A DNA stretch of 64,000 nt from Sphingobacterium hotanense. Its GTDB lineage: Bacteria > Bacteroidota > Bacteroidia > Sphingobacteriales > Sphingobacteriaceae. The DNA is taken from contig NZ_CP030848.1 of NCBI RefSeq assembly GCF_008274825.1, forward strand, positions 744,001 to 808,000, read 5' to 3'. Below, in pieces: positions 56,531 to 64,000 of the stretch. The notes under the pieces were generated by a model. The model saw nothing but the letters and a program-made list of their open reading frames with translations. It was not told where the DNA came from and did not search any database. The position numbers and the translations under genes are program-made. Every line of letters begins with the position of its first letter. Position 1 is the stretch's first letter.

Positions 56531-57412
56531 ATGATTGAACTACCGGTTATTCCAGCAAACCAGACACAGCGTAAACCAGATTGGTTGCGTGTTAAGCTTC
56601 CTGTGGGTAAAGAATACCGCCACGTGAGAGGCCTGGTTGACGAGCATAAATTACATACGATTTGCGAAAGCGGTAACTGTCCGAACATGGGAGAGTGTTG
56701 GGGAGCAGGTACGGCTACTTTCATGATTTTGGGGAATATCTGTACGCGTTCGTGTTCTTTCTGTGCGGTAGCCACAGGACGTCCATTGGCCGTAGATACA
56801 GATGAGCCTAATCGTGTAGCAAACTCGGTGAAGTTAATGCAGGTAAAGCATTGTGTAATAACATCGGTTGACCGTGATGATTTGAAGGATGGTGGTTCGA
56901 CGATTTGGGCGGAGACTATTTTGGCTATTCGTAGAGAAAGTCCTGAAACTACATTAGAGACTTTGATTCCAGATTTCAAAGGACAATGGGAAAACTTAGA
57001 TCGTTTGATCGCTGTTCGCCCGGAAGTAGTTTCTCATAATATTGAAACGGTAAGACGTCTAACAAGAGAAGTGCGTATCCAAGCGAAATATGATCGCTCT
57101 TTGGAGTGTTTACGCAGAATTGCAGCTGCTGGTTTGCGAACAAAATCGGGTATTATGCTAGGTTTTGGCGAGACCGAAGAGGATGTGGTTGAGACGATGC
57201 AAGATTTATATGATGCAGGCGTGAATATATTGACTATCGGTCAATATTTACAACCTACAAAGGCGCATCACCCGGTAGTCGAGTGGGTTACTCCAGAAAC
57301 TTTCGAGAAGTATAAAGAAATTGGTTTAAAGATGGGATTTAAGTATGTTGAATCAGGGCCGTTGGTTCGTTCATCTTACCACGCAGAGAAACATTTGTTT
57401 GATATGCAATAA
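56531..57412 (+). CDS. lipA: Lipoyl synthase
   Basis: A radical-SAM enzyme that inserts two sulphurs into octanoyl groups of 2-oxoacid dehydrogenases and the glycine cleavage H protein. The 293-residue protein has both cluster motifs: the auxiliary cluster [12 protein letters not shown] and the radical-[11 protein letters not shown]. The C-terminal [11 protein letters not shown] contains the RSSY Ser that ligates the auxiliary cluster. It is a single gene with a terminator directly after. Confidence 0.97.
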   Translation: MIELPVIPANQTQRKPDWLRVKLPVGKEYRHVRGLVDEHKLHTICESGNCPNMGECWGAGTATFMILGNICTRSCSFCAVATGRPLAVDTDEPNRVANSVKLMQVKHCVITSVDRDDLKDGGSTIWAETILAIRRESPETTLETLIPDFKGQWENLDRLIAVRPEVVSHNIETVRRLTREVRIQAKYDRSLECLRRIAAAGLRTKSGIMLGFGETEEDVVETMQDLYDAGVNILTIGQYLQPTKAHHPVVEWVTPETFEKYKEIGLKMGFKYVESGPLVRSSYHAEKHLFDMQ

Positions 57413-57420
57413 TACATTGA

Positions 57421-57447
57421 AACCTTAGCCTCGCTAAGGTTTTTTTA
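57421..57447 (+). terminator. Terminator of lipA
   Basis: Stem AACCTTAG / CTAAGGTT (57421-57428 with 57434-57441), loop CCTCG, then a T-run to 57447. Confidence 0.9.
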
Positions 57448-57450
57448 TTT

Positions 57451-57535
57451 TCTGAAACTGTCTGTTCTCAAAATCCAGCAAGAACTTTCTTTCCTGTTGC
57501 TGTTTCAATAGTAAGATGAAAGTCTTAGTATGCTT
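57451..57535 (+). repeat. Conserved ~85-bp element, copy B
   Basis: Aligns without gaps to copy A at 50230-50315. Inside it CAGCAA pairs with TTGCTG across a 15-nt loop; in copy A the corresponding bases are CATCAA and TTGGTA, so at one position a G-C pair has become a U-G pair. It begins 4 nt after the lipA terminator's T-run and ends 50 nt before the next gene. Confidence 0.7.
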
Positions 57536-57585
57536 TCCGCTCATTGATAAAGATTTGTTATATTTCATAAACCAAAACAACCCTT

Positions 57586-58509
57586 ATGAAGCATACTTTT
57601 TGGAAACACGTGTTTTTGCCATACATCCTATTAAGTTTCACCATTATGCTGCTTTTGGGATTGATATTTGCAGCTTTTGCGATGGGAGGGAACTCTTTTT
57701 GGCCTTCCTGGGCTATGTGGATCGTTCCTATCGCAGTTAGCATTGTTGCCATTTGGTTCCTCCGCGATCGCTATTTTAAGGACTTATATCTCGGGCGACA
57801 CCACTTTGCTCAAGTTTATGCCGTCGACGTTTTCCTTTACGTATCGCTATGTTTAATTTCTGTGTTCATTTTTATTCCGACGGGCAAGAGCATTCGTTAT
57901 AATTTAGCGGATGTTGTTCGTCTAGAATCGGTAAATGATATTAAGCCTTATGAATCATTTGACTTTATTGAGTTGAACGATTGGCATGTAGACCGTATGC
58001 GTGTTATTCCCTTTTCCTATTTCGAATTTGCGGGAGGTGCTAACTTGGGTAAGGTCGAATTAAATACGCTGTTCGTTGTTCCCTTGTTTTCCAAAAAAGA
58101 TCCATATTTGACGACCGCCAAGGCTTGGATGGGATTTAAGTACACTGACTACGTCTCGTTCATAAATGTGATTCGCGGTAATCAAGAAGACTTGGATGAA
58201 CATTTACGTCGTTCATATAATCACTTCAAGATGCGCGATATTAGTGATTTTGCGTATTTGGAGGCATTGCCTAAGAATAAAGTGCGCAATATGTTTCAGG
58301 CGCTGGCAGCTACGCATACCTATTATAATAGCAAATACGATAACGTGTATGTGGGGCAAGAAGTCGAACGTGATATTCTTTCGTTATACTATCTACAGTT
58401 TACGCTATTTCTGTACCTGATTTTTGGATTACCTGTTGCGCTGTTATTCAGTTGGCTGATTTATCGTGTACAAAAGAAAAACGAGCTGCAAGAGCTCGCT
58501 ACAACATAA
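57586..58509 (+). CDS. Hypothetical membrane protein, 307 aa
   Basis: Three hydrophobic helices in the first ~100 residues, a soluble domain of about 170 residues (from SIRYNLADVVRLESVND to VGQEVERDI) and a last helix near residue 275 (LQFTLFLYLIFGLPVALLFSWL). The soluble part has no motif that I recognise. The frame is long and ends 3 nt before the convergent amidohydrolase gene. It follows the conserved 85-bp element by 50 nt. I treat it as a genuine gene of unknown function. Confidence 0.7.
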   Translation: MKHTFWKHVFLPYILLSFTIMLLLGLIFAAFAMGGNSFWPSWAMWIVPIAVSIVAIWFLRDRYFKDLYLGRHHFAQVYAVDVFLYVSLCLISVFIFIPTGKSIRYNLADVVRLESVNDIKPYESFDFIELNDWHVDRMRVIPFSYFEFAGGANLGKVELNTLFVVPLFSKKDPYLTTAKAWMGFKYTDYVSFINVIRGNQEDLDEHLRRSYNHFKMRDISDFAYLEALPKNKVRNMFQALAATHTYYNSKYDNVYVGQEVERDILSLYYLQFTLFLYLIFGLPVALLFSWLIYRVQKKNELQELATT

Positions 58510-58511
58510 TT

Positions 58512-60161
58512 TTATTGATTTCTTTTGAATACCGATTCGCCTGCTACAAAGGTTTGCAGGGTTTTGATGTCACGGAGTTTTTCAGGAGCCGCTTGCATGA
58601 TGTCTTCATCCAGGATAACGAAATCAGCGTCTTTACCTTTTTCAATACTTCCTCTTTTCTTTTCTTGGAAACAAGCATAGGCTGCCCAGATGGTCATTCC
58701 ACGTAAAGCCTGCTCTCGGGTGATGGCATTCTCGAACTGAAAACCGCCTTTCGGGAAATTATTCTTATCGACTCGAGCGACTGCAGCGTGGAATCCATAT
58801 AAAGGATTGTAATGTTCCACGGGAAAATCGCTCCCTAATGCTAGCAATCCATATTGTTCCAATAAATCTCTGTAGGCATAGGCGCCTTTCATACGGTCAT
58901 GTCCCAGGCGATCTTCCGCCCAATACATATCTGATGTGGCGTGCGTAGGCTGCACCGAAGGGATGATGGAGAACTCTTTAAATTTCTTGAAATCACCGGG
59001 TGCAATGATTTGAGCATGCTCAATACGCCATCTACGATCTTTGGAATCCTTCAGATATTTACCATAGGTGTCCAAGATCAGGCGATTTGCCGAATCCCCA
59101 ATTGCATGCGTATTTACTTGGAAGTTGCTTTTCGCCAACTGCTTGATCAAGTCGTCAAATTCTTCCGAGCTCTGCAAAAGGAAGCCGTTCGTCGGCGAGT
59201 CATGGTAGGGGTGTAGTAAGCAGGCGCCCCGTGATCCTAGGGCTCCATCTGCCATTAGTTTAAAAGAGCGAACAGTCAAACGTTCAGATTCAAATGTGCC
59301 GGAGCGAAGGTAATTCTTAACACTTTTAGGATTGGAAGCCACCATCGCATAATTTCGGATCTGCAGGGAGTCGGCATTGTAAAAGACCTTCAATACATCG
59401 ATCTGTTGTTCCGTCAAGCCAGCGTCGACTATGCTTGTTAGACCGACGGAAAACAGGGAGTCCTGTGTTCTTTTGAGCATTTTTACCAGTACTTCATTAT
59501 TCTGTTCAGGGATATGCTCGCTAACCAGTTTCATCGCATTGTCCAATAGGATACCATCCAATTCACCCTCTTCGTTAGAAGAAATCAGTCCGCCCTCGAC
59601 CATAAATACACTGTCGATAGAAGCAGCAGCTAAAGCTTTGCTGTTGACCAAAGCGGCGTGATAATCAACGCGAGAAAGAAAGATTGGAATATCGGGGAAA
59701 TATTTGTCCAACGAGTCTTTTGTTGGGAATTGCTTGTCGGGCCATAAGTTTTGATCCCAGCCATTGCCAATGATCCATTTCTTATCCGGATTTGCCGTTA
59801 TATAAGTTTGTAATCTAGAGAGGAGTTCGTCGTAGGAGGCCGTCCCTAAGAGGTTGACCTCGTCCATAGCATCCGCTAGAAGGAAGAAGTGTCCGTGTGA
59901 ATCGTAGAAACCAGGATAGACGAATTTACCGGCAGCATCAATCTTTTCTTTTGCATCGTATTTATTCAATAAATCCTGTGAATTACCACGATCGATGAAT
60001 ACACCGTTATTTATAGCAATCGCTTCGACCGTTCGAAAAGAAGAGTCTACCGTGTACACCTTTGCGTTGTATACGATTAAGTCGATCTGCTGATTGGTGG
60101 TGCAGGAAAACAAAAGTGATATACTGAATAGTATGCAAATATAAAGGCTTGCCTTTCTCAT
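58512..60161 (-). CDS. Amidohydrolase-family lipoprotein (YtcJ-like)
   Basis: A metal-dependent hydrolase of the amidohydrolase superfamily. The start at 60161 gives 549 residues with a lipoprotein signal (MRKASLYICILFSISLLFSC), so it is anchored in the envelope; a longer frame to 60251 is unlikely. Family features are LIVYNAKVYTVDSSFRTVEAIAI, YPGFYDSHGHFFLL with the metal His pair, ADGALGSRGACLL, NTHAIGDSANRLILD, RIEHAQII and ALGSDFPVEHYNPLYGFHAAVAR. The substrate is unknown; relatives act on amides or imides. It lies downstream of the bacilliredoxin gene on the same strand, separated by a terminator. Confidence 0.9.
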   Translation of the reverse strand: MRKASLYICILFSISLLFSCTTNQQIDLIVYNAKVYTVDSSFRTVEAIAINNGVFIDRGNSQDLLNKYDAKEKIDAAGKFVYPGFYDSHGHFFLLADAMDEVNLLGTASYDELLSRLQTYITANPDKKWIIGNGWDQNLWPDKQFPTKDSLDKYFPDIPIFLSRVDYHAALVNSKALAAASIDSVFMVEGGLISSNEEGELDGILLDNAMKLVSEHIPEQNNEVLVKMLKRTQDSLFSVGLTSIVDAGLTEQQIDVLKVFYNADSLQIRNYAMVASNPKSVKNYLRSGTFESERLTVRSFKLMADGALGSRGACLLHPYHDSPTNGFLLQSSEEFDDLIKQLAKSNFQVNTHAIGDSANRLILDTYGKYLKDSKDRRWRIEHAQIIAPGDFKKFKEFSIIPSVQPTHATSDMYWAEDRLGHDRMKGAYAYRDLLEQYGLLALGSDFPVEHYNPLYGFHAAVARVDKNNFPKGGFQFENAITREQALRGMTIWAAYACFQEKKRGSIEKGKDADFVILDEDIMQAAPEKLRDIKTLQTFVAGESVFKRNQ

Positions 60162-60206
60162 AATTATTGGTTGATTGCTAAAAGTACAAAGAAAAGTCTG
60201 TAAGAA

Positions 60207-60242
60207 GAAAAAGCTTCTTTTAATTTTAAAAGAAGCTTTTTC
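60207..60242. terminator. Bidirectional terminator after the bacilliredoxin gene
   Basis: Perfect 17-bp inverted repeat (60207-60223 and 60226-60242) with GAAAAAGCTTC at the base and T-runs on both strands. Confidence 0.9.
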
Positions 60243-60271
60243 AGTATTCAAAATTCAAAATACAAAGATTG

Positions 60272-60682
60272 TTAGCAGTATTCGTCAAATGCTGCGACTA
60301 AGTTGTCAGCGATCATTTGAGCTGGACGGCCTTCAATCATGTGTCTTTCTATCATGTGCACTAATTGTCCATCTTTAAATAATGCCATTGCTGGAGATGA
60401 TGGAGGGTAAGGCAACATGTATTGGCGTGCTTTATCTACCGCGTCTTTCTCCATACCTGCAAATACCGTAACCAATTTGTCCGGATGTTTAGCATTTTTA
60501 ACTGCAGCTTTCGCAGCTGGACGAGCATTTGCTGCCGCACAACCACATACCGAGTTTACAACAACGAATACTGTTCCTTCAGAAGGAATCGCCGCATCCA
60601 CTTCTTCAACACTTTTTAATTCTTGGAATCCTGCGTCTACAAGTTCTTGACGCATTGGAGCTACTAGATATTCTGGGTACAT
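60272..60682 (-). CDS. Bacilliredoxin, BrxA/BrxB family
   Basis: A thioredoxin-fold protein of 136 residues that removes bacillithiol or related thiol mixed disulphides from proteins in organisms that make that thiol. The active site is VNSVCGCAAANARPA (CGC motif), and KLVTVFAGMEKDAVDKARQY is typical of the family. In Bacteroidota the thiol partner may be bacillithiol. It is a single gene divergent from ahcY, with a terminator after it. Confidence 0.93.
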   Translation of the reverse strand: MYPEYLVAPMRQELVDAGFQELKSVEEVDAAIPSEGTVFVVVNSVCGCAAANARPAAKAAVKNAKHPDKLVTVFAGMEKDAVDKARQYMLPYPPSSPAMALFKDGQLVHMIERHMIEGRPAQMIADNLVAAFDEYC

Positions 60683-60786
60683 TTTCTTTACTTTTTAGTT
60701 TATGCAAATATAGGCTTAAAACTGAGTTACGTCAAGCAAGGTTCCTCAAGTTAATGTCAATTTCTGTAGGTATAATGCTATTGTAT

Positions 60787-60817
60787 TTTGAATTGACTTG
60801 GCTATCAAGTAATTTTG
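60787..60817 (+). promoter_or_regulatory. Promoter of ahcY
   Basis: TTTG (60787-60790), exactly 19 nt, then TAATTTTG (60810-60817): a perfect match to the Bacteroidota consensus. The leader would be about 23 nt. Confidence 0.85.
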
Positions 60818-60846
60818 TACCGCAAAAACTAAAATAAAGATTATTT

Positions 60847-62163
60847 ATGTCATCATTAGAAACTACCTACGTACCTTACAAAGTGAAAGATATCTCTTTA
60901 GCCGAATGGGGTCGTAAAGAAATAGAATTGGCAGAAGCAGAGATGCCAGGATTAATGAGCCTTCGTAAAGAGTTTGGTGCTTCTAAACCATTAAAAGGTG
61001 CTCGTATCGCGGGCTGTTTGCACATGACGATTCAAACTGCAGTGTTAATCGAAACATTGGTAGAATTAGGTGCGGATGTATCTTGGTCATCATGTAACAT
61101 CTTCTCAACACAGGACCATGCTGCTGCGGCGATTGCTGCTGCGGGAATTCCGGTTTATGCTTGGAAGGGTATGAACGAAGAGGAGTTTAACTGGTGTATT
61201 GAGCAGACTTTGTTCTTTGGCGAAGAACGTCAGCCTTTAAATATGATTTTAGATGATGGTGGCGATTTGACCAATATGGTGTTCGATCAATTTCCTGAGT
61301 TAATTGATGGCATCAGAGGTCTTTCTGAAGAGACTACAACTGGTGTGCACCGTTTATACGAGCGCATGAAAAAAGGAACATTGCACTTGCCTGCAATTAA
61401 CGTGAATGACTCGGTTACAAAATCGAAATTTGATAACAAATATGGCTGCCGTGAGTCTTTAGTAGATGCGATCCGCCGTGCTACTGACTTAATGTTGGCC
61501 GGTAAGGTTGCGGTTGTAGCAGGCTACGGAGATGTAGGTAAAGGTTCCGCAGAATCTTTACGTTCTGCTGGAGTACGCGTAATCGTTACGGAAATTGACC
61601 CTATCTGTGCGTTGCAAGCGGCAATGGAAGGCTACGAAGTGAAGAAAATGGCTGATGCGATTGTTGAAGCAAACATCGTAGTAACCACAACAGGTAATAA
61701 GGATATCGTTCGTCCGGAACACTTCAAAGCAATGAAAGATAAAACTGTAGTTTGTAATATCGGACACTTCGATAATGAAATCGATGTTGCCTGGTTAAAT
61801 GACAACTACGGATCTACTAAAGTGGAAATCAAACCGCAAGTTGATAAATATACAATCGACGGTAAGGATATTATCTTATTAGCCGAAGGCCGTTTAGTAA
61901 ACTTAGGATGTGCAACTGGTCACCCTTCTTTCGTAATGTCAAACTCGTTCACTAACCAAACTTTAGCGCAATTAGAGTTGTGGACAAACACAGATCAATA
62001 CGAAAAGCAAGTGTACACACTTCCTAAACACTTAGATGAGAAAGTTGCTCGTTTACACTTAGCACATATCGGTGTAGAGTTAGAAGAACTAACACAAGAA
62101 CAAGCAGAATATATCGGTGTTACGGTAGAAGGCCCTTACAAGCCGGAAGCGTATCGTTATTAG
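60847..62163 (+). CDS. ahcY: Adenosylhomocysteinase
   Basis: NAD-dependent hydrolysis of S-adenosylhomocysteine to homocysteine and adenosine, completing the methyl cycle. The 438-residue protein contains the signature [18 protein letters not shown], the NAD domain [22 protein letters not shown], and the terminal [10 protein letters not shown] with its conserved Lys-Tyr. Start and length agree with the family. metE follows, so homocysteine recycling is encoded together, though separated by 737 nt of repeats and a riboswitch. The stop codon is the first TAG of a TAG tract. Confidence 0.97.
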   Translation: MSSLETTYVPYKVKDISLAEWGRKEIELAEAEMPGLMSLRKEFGASKPLKGARIAGCLHMTIQTAVLIETLVELGADVSWSSCNIFSTQDHAAAAIAAAGIPVYAWKGMNEEEFNWCIEQTLFFGEERQPLNMILDDGGDLTNMVFDQFPELIDGIRGLSEETTTGVHRLYERMKKGTLHLPAINVNDSVTKSKFDNKYGCRESLVDAIRRATDLMLAGKVAVVAGYGDVGKGSAESLRSAGVRVIVTEIDPICALQAAMEGYEVKKMADAIVEANIVVTTTGNKDIVRPEHFKAMKDKTVVCNIGHFDNEIDVAWLNDNYGSTKVEIKPQVDKYTIDGKDIILLAEGRLVNLGCATGHPSFVMSNSFTNQTLAQLELWTNTDQYEKQVYTLPKHLDEKVARLHLAHIGVELEELTQEQAEYIGVTVEGPYKPEAYRY

Positions 62164-62205
62164 ATATTAGATATTAGACATCAGATATTAGATGTAAGAT
62201 TTAAG
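62160..62205 (+). repeat. TAG tract after ahcY, forward
   Basis: A 45-nt tract of TAGATATTAGATATTAGACA type whose first TAG is the ahcY stop codon. It runs directly into the terminator, the same order as in the module at 51498. Confidence 0.8.
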
Positions 62206-62230
62206 AACCTGCAGCAATGCAGGTTTTTTT
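62205..62230 (+). terminator. Terminator of ahcY
   Basis: Hairpin AACCTGCA / TGCAGGTT with loop GCAA and T7. The same hairpin sequence serves carB on the opposite strand. Confidence 0.88.
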
Positions 62231-62237
62231 GTGGTTT

Positions 62238-62605
62238 GTTTTGAAGAAAGGAAGGATTTTAGAATTGGGATTTTGTCTTTGAAATAGGAAAGGAAGGGAA
62301 TTTTGTTTTGAACAGGGAAAGGAAGGATAAAAGGGTGAGCAGGATCGTGTATTACGTTTGATAGTGGATGAATTATATTTTTTATAGGAGACGTTTAGTG
62401 AAACGTCTTCTGAAACGCACGATTATGATCTGAATCCCATCATTCTCCACTATACCTGATCCTGTCAATCCTTGAATCCTTCCTTTCCTGGTTCAGAAAT
62501 AGTATTTAGTAGTTAGTACTTAGTATAAAGAACTATGGTGGGCAATTTGTCCCTCACTTTTACCGCATGCCAAATATCCTGCTCATCCTTGCATCCTTCC
62601 TTTCC
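62238..62605. repeat. GGAAAGGAAGG repeat cluster between ahcY and metE
   Basis: Forward half-units lie at 62241-62258 and 62281-62298. A palindromic pair has its forward arm at 62309-62347 and reverse arm at 62455-62497, and another reverse unit lies at 62569-62605. The 107-nt loop of the pair contains a perfect 8-bp hairpin AGACGTTT-AGTG-AAACGTCT (62389-62408). A forward TAG tract (62501-62530) lies between the two reverse units. No gene seen. Confidence 0.85.
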
Positions 62606-62619
62606 TTTCTTCAAGGCAA

Positions 62620-62692
62620 ATTCCAATATCTAACATCTAAAATCAATTTCCGCCATAGGTCTAACTACTAACTACTAAATACTAACTACTTT
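62620..62692 (-). repeat. TAG tracts before the SAM riboswitch, reverse
   Basis: A tract of CCAATATCTAACATCTAAAA type, then CCATAGGTCTAACTACTAAC from 62652, identical over 26 nt to the tract at 40724. These face the forward tract after ahcY. Confidence 0.8.
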
Positions 62693-62730
62693 TTTTGTTT
62701 TATTCAATTCTTCTCCATATCTTAGCCGTC

Positions 62731-62829
62731 GCTTATAGAGAAAGGCAGAGGGAATAGACCCGATGAAGCCTTAGCAACCTGTCTCTTGACAAGGTGCTAA
62801 ATTCTACCTTTGAAAAAGGAATGATAAGC
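62731..62829 (+). ncRNA. SAM-I (S-box) riboswitch
   Basis: An aptamer binding S-adenosylmethionine. The core CAGAGGGAATAGACCCGATG, AAGCCTTAGCAACC, AAGGTGCTAAATTCTACC and closing ATGATAAG are typical S-box blocks. P1 pairs GCTTAT (62731-62736) with ATAAGC (62824-62829). Downstream CCTTCTCTA (62852-62860) can pair with TAGAGAAAGG (62736-62745), the 5' side of the aptamer. That gives an alternative fold. The metE ATG is 41 nt after this sequence, and no strong terminator was found. Confidence 0.92.
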
Positions 62830-62900
62830 CAAGTTCACTAGTCCTAAGTGGCCTTCTCTAGCAAAGTAAAATAGTAGATTAAAAATTTATTCAATACTGT

Positions 62901-64000
62901 ATGTTATTAACGAACAACTTAGGATACCCACGTGTGGGTGCATTCCGCGAGCTAAAGAAAGCTAACGAAGCTTACTGGGCGAAGAAAATTAGCGCGGAAG
63001 AATTATTGCAAGCTGGACTGAAAATCCGTGAAGGCAACTGGAAGACTCAACAAGAAGCGGGTATCGATTTGATCCCATCGAATGACTTCTCATTTTACGA
63101 TCAAGTATTGGACTTATCTTTAACTGTAGGTGCAATCCCTGCTCGTTACAATTCATTATTAAATAAAATCGATCGCCAATATAACTTAGACTTATATTTT
63201 GCGATGGCTCGTGGTTTCCAAGAGGGTGGCGTAGATGTTACTGCTATGGAAATGACAAAATGGTTCGACACGAACTACCACTATATCGTTCCTGAGTTTG
63301 TAAAAAACCAAGAATTCAAATTAACTTCTGAAAAATTCTTAAGCGAATATAACGAAGCTAAACAATTGGGTATTGAGACTAAACCAGTTATCATTGGCCC
63401 AATCTCTTACTTATTATTAGGTAAGGAAAAAGAATCAGGATTTAACCGTATCGACCTTATCGATAACTTACTTCCTGTATACGAAGAAATCTTATCAAAG
63501 TTAGCGGAAGCTGGTGCTCAATACGTTCAAATCGACGAACCTTTCTTAGCGCTTGATATTGATGATGCTACTCGCGCATTGTACGGTAAAGTTTTTGAAA
63601 AACTTGCTGCTGCTGCGAAAGGCGTTAAATTAATCGTTGCTACATATTTCGAAGCTCTACGCGACAACGAAGACACAGCAGTTAGTCTTCCGGTATACGC
63701 GTTACACCTAGACTTAGTTCGTGGTGAAAAACAGCTTGACACTATATTATCAAAAGTTCCAGCTTCATTGACTTTATCTTTAGGTATTGTCGAAGGAAGA
63801 AATATCTGGAAAAATGATTACGAAAACTCTTTAGTAAAAATCAAACAAGCAGTTGATGCTTTAGGTAAAGACCGCGTATGGGTTGCTCCTTCATCGTCAT
63901 TATTGCACGTTCCATTTGATTTAGATAACGAAAATAACGAAGAGTCGCTTCCTAAAGAAGTTAAAAACTGGTTAGCATTTGCTAAACAAAAATTAGCGGA
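62901..64000 (+). CDS. metE: Cobalamin-independent methionine synthase, N-terminal part
   Basis: Transfers the methyl group of 5-methyltetrahydropteroyl-triglutamate to homocysteine. The visible 366 residues start MLLTNNLGYPRVGAFRELKKANEAYW and include YFAMARGFQEGGVDVTAMEMTKWFDTNYHYIVPEF and IGPISYLLLGK. Further blocks are YVQIDEPFLALDI and WVAPSSSLLHVP, all from the N-terminal half of MetE. The catalytic C-terminal half and stop lie beyond the window. It is controlled by the SAM riboswitch just upstream, so high SAM should repress it. Confidence 0.95.
   Translation, partial: MLLTNNLGYPRVGAFRELKKANEAYWAKKISAEELLQAGLKIREGNWKTQQEAGIDLIPSNDFSFYDQVLDLSLTVGAIPARYNSLLNKIDRQYNLDLYFAMARGFQEGGVDVTAMEMTKWFDTNYHYIVPEFVKNQEFKLTSEKFLSEYNEAKQLGIETKPVIIGPISYLLLGKEKESGFNRIDLIDNLLPVYEEILSKLAEAGAQYVQIDEPFLALDIDDATRALYGKVFEKLAAAAKGVKLIVATYFEALRDNEDTAVSLPVYALHLDLVRGEKQLDTILSKVPASLTLSLGIVEGRNIWKNDYENSLVKIKQAVDALGKDRVWVAPSSSLLHVPFDLDNENNEESLPKEVKNWLAFAKQKLA

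Noticed and set aside
50230..57535. Reading the 85-bp element on the minus strand as a shared peptide (FH-TIE-TG-like pattern in both copies)
   Set aside because: Substitutions fall at all three codon positions about equally, each frame is closed by a stop within about 25 codons, and no gene body precedes it.
57516..57740. Open frame beginning with ATGAAAGT inside the conserved 85-bp element
   Set aside because: Copy A of the element also has ATGAAAGT but the frames then share nothing. This frame overlaps the better-supported membrane-protein gene at 57586.

Overview
The window comes from a Bacteroidota chromosome, most likely Sphingobacterium or a close relative in Sphingobacteriaceae. The evidence is the 16S/23S/5S operon, the TTTG-N19-21-TAnnTTTG promoters, the weak Shine-Dalgarno signals, and the many Cys-lipoproteins. 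The gene content fits too: a C-terminally short CarB, a GNAT-argG-argC arginine cluster, and a mutL-rhomboid-rhomboid-nuclease operon. It is ordinary core chromosome with one IS982-family insertion. No phage, plasmid or CRISPR-Cas genes were seen.

Layout. 1-10.1 kb: end of a TelA-family gene, fumC with a small lipoprotein, two conserved hypotheticals, a C-terminal processing peptidase, and the minus-strand operon mutL > active rhomboid > degenerate rhomboid > endonuclease/exonuclease/phosphatase-fold protein. 10.3-14.8 kb: lysine catabolism (lysine 6-aminotransferase, an ALDH7-type dehydrogenase, and divergently a glutaryl-CoA-type dehydrogenase). 14.8-16.1 kb: a DoxX-like membrane protein. 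16.2-23.0 kb: the rRNA operon 16S-tRNA-Ile(GAT)-tRNA-Ala(TGC)-23S-5S, with two promoters, boxA-like sites and two terminators, flanked by repeats. 23.2-29.3 kb: a receiver-only response regulator and an RND efflux operon. 29.4-33.6 kb: a small protein, a subtilisin-type and a prolyl-oligopeptidase-type protease. 34.5-37.8 kb: the arginine operon behind a candidate Arg-codon leader peptide. 38-42 kb: a lipoprotein, hemL, sucC. 42.1-46.8 kb: lolD, a small protein, a HAD-like protein with an altered nucleophile, and two S41 lipoproteins. 46.8-51.5 kb: a LacI-type regulator, an OsmC protein, a GH109-type oxidoreductase fold and a formylglycine-generating enzyme. 51.8-54.6 kb: carB. 54.9-55.9 kb: the IS982-type element. 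56.5-60.7 kb: lipA, a membrane protein, an amidohydrolase lipoprotein, a bacilliredoxin. 60.8-64 kb: ahcY, then a SAM-I riboswitch and metE, which runs off the end of the window.

The least ordinary content is non-coding. (1) A 44-codon leader peptide with five CGA Arg codons precedes the arginine operon and overlaps two mutually exclusive hairpins. A strong hairpin with a T-run also separates argG from argC. (2) Two intergenic repeat families recur throughout. One is A/T-rich tracts of the kind TTAGATATTAGACATTAGAT, usually in inverted pairs and often abutting stop codons. The other is palindromes built on GAACCAGGAAAGGAAGGAT, including a five-unit 68-bp tandem array. (3) A diverged, ungapped ~85-bp element is found twice (50230 and 57451), each time just after a terminator. 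(4) carB has a structured leader, and a ~170-nt highly structured region lies between convergent genes at 33618-33786. These are sequence-level observations and none has been tested.
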